Below are positions 5,542 to 5,896 of a stretch of DNA of 5,896 nt, piece by piece (within the stretch, counting starts at the first letter, position 1; each line of letters starts with the position of its first letter). This stretch comes from Lachnospiraceae bacterium. GTDB lineage: Bacteria > Bacillota > Clostridia > Lachnospirales > Lachnospiraceae. A program made the position numbers and the translations under genes. Location of the stretch: positions 1 through 5,896 of the forward strand of contig JAFUUM010000149.1 of NCBI GenBank assembly GCA_017477805.1, read 5' to 3'. The notes beneath the pieces were generated by a model. It searched no databases. It had not been told where the DNA came from and worked only from the letters and a program-made list of their open reading frames with translations.

Positions 5542-5896
5542 TTATTCGATGATATCGAGATTTCGTTCAAATACTGTGGTCAGGGTCACACTGTCCAGAT
5601 AGGTGGTGTTGGTCTCACCGTTTATGGACAGCTGCACCTTATTGATATTCGACAGTTCCGAAAGGGAGTTGACGATGGAGTAGATGGTCACGTCGCTCTT
5701 TATGGTATAGGGCTGTTTCAGGAACTGTTCGCTGAAGTTTACGTAGCAGGTTCCGTCCTTTACGGATACGGAGATCACCTTGGTCTCGGGATTGATGGTG
5801 GGGCCGTAGGCTGCGCCCTCTTCGGGACCTTTGATCAGTTCTTCCAGCACGATCTTCTCCAGGGAGATATTACTGTTATAGACCACGTCTCTGCTG
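5542..5896 (-). CDS. GerMN-domain (spore germination GerM-like) protein, C-terminal part
   Basis: Only the last 117 or so residues are visible; the frame stays open to the window edge, so the true start lies outside. A GTG at 5886 is in frame but sits inside the domain and is unlikely to be the start. The visible part reads as a GerMN domain (PF10646): SLEKIVLEELIKGP, then TINPETKVISVSVKDGTCYV, then FSEQFLKQPY, VTIYSIVNSLSEL, NINKVQLSINGE, ending FERNLDIIE. Proteins of this family are usually exported lipoproteins with one or two GerMN domains and are linked to sporulation and germination (GerM of Bacillus). The signal peptide and any first domain are off the edge. It is the upstream partner of comEC, which begins 30 bases after its stop in the same reading frame. 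Confidence 0.88.
   Translation of the reverse strand, partial: SRDVVYNSNISLEKIVLEELIKGPEEGAAYGPTINPETKVISVSVKDGTCYVNFSEQFLKQPYTIKSDVTIYSIVNSLSELSNINKVQLSINGETNTTYLDSVTLTTVFERNLDIIE

Noticed and set aside
5542..5886. GTG at 5886 as the start of the GerMN gene
   Set aside because: The frame remains open to the window edge and the GTG falls at the beginning of a conserved domain, so it is an internal valine codon.

Overview
The window looks like chromosomal DNA of a spore-forming Clostridia bacterium, most likely Lachnospiraceae. This rests on a GerMN-domain (GerM-like) gene, an ECF-type vitamin transporter S component without its own energizing module, Firmicutes-style tRNA-Gly, -35/-10 and Shine-Dalgarno signals, and roughly balanced base composition. 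It is an inference; no rRNA or marker gene is present. Five protein genes (one cut by the edge) and one tRNA gene are supported.

Layout. Bases 1-267 hold no believable gene, but bases 81-267 are GC-rich and full of short direct and inverted repeats, some copying the 3' end of the nearby tRNA. Next, on the minus strand, come a strong intrinsic terminator (268-312), tRNA-Gly(GCC) (319-391) and its near-consensus promoter (428-456). Upstream of these, also on the minus strand, is a PAP2-superfamily membrane phosphatase or transferase (483-1154). A 281-base divergent intergenic region follows; it carries a perfect 8-bp inverted repeat and a hairpin beside the ribosome-binding site. It leads into a plus-strand HmpT-like ECF S component (1436-2023). 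A 16-bp-stem bidirectional terminator (2042-2080) separates that gene from a convergent minus-strand cluster, read in the order GerMN-domain protein (partial, 5896-5542), comEC (5511-3208), holA (3178-2135).

How the genes work together. The comEC-holA cluster is tightly spaced (30 and 29 bases between genes) and is probably one transcript. It combines a spore/germination-associated protein, the DNA-uptake channel and the delta subunit of the DNA polymerase III clamp loader. This is a familiar Firmicutes neighbourhood in which no shared pathway need be assumed. The ECF S component would import a vitamin-like small molecule using an EcfA/EcfA'/EcfT module encoded elsewhere. The PAP2 protein is a separate membrane lipid-phosphate type enzyme.

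I see no CRISPR array, transposase, defence cassette or clearly new multi-gene system. The parts least explained by known families are the repeat-rich segment at the tRNA 3' side, the leader of the ECF gene, and the comEC and holA start regions.
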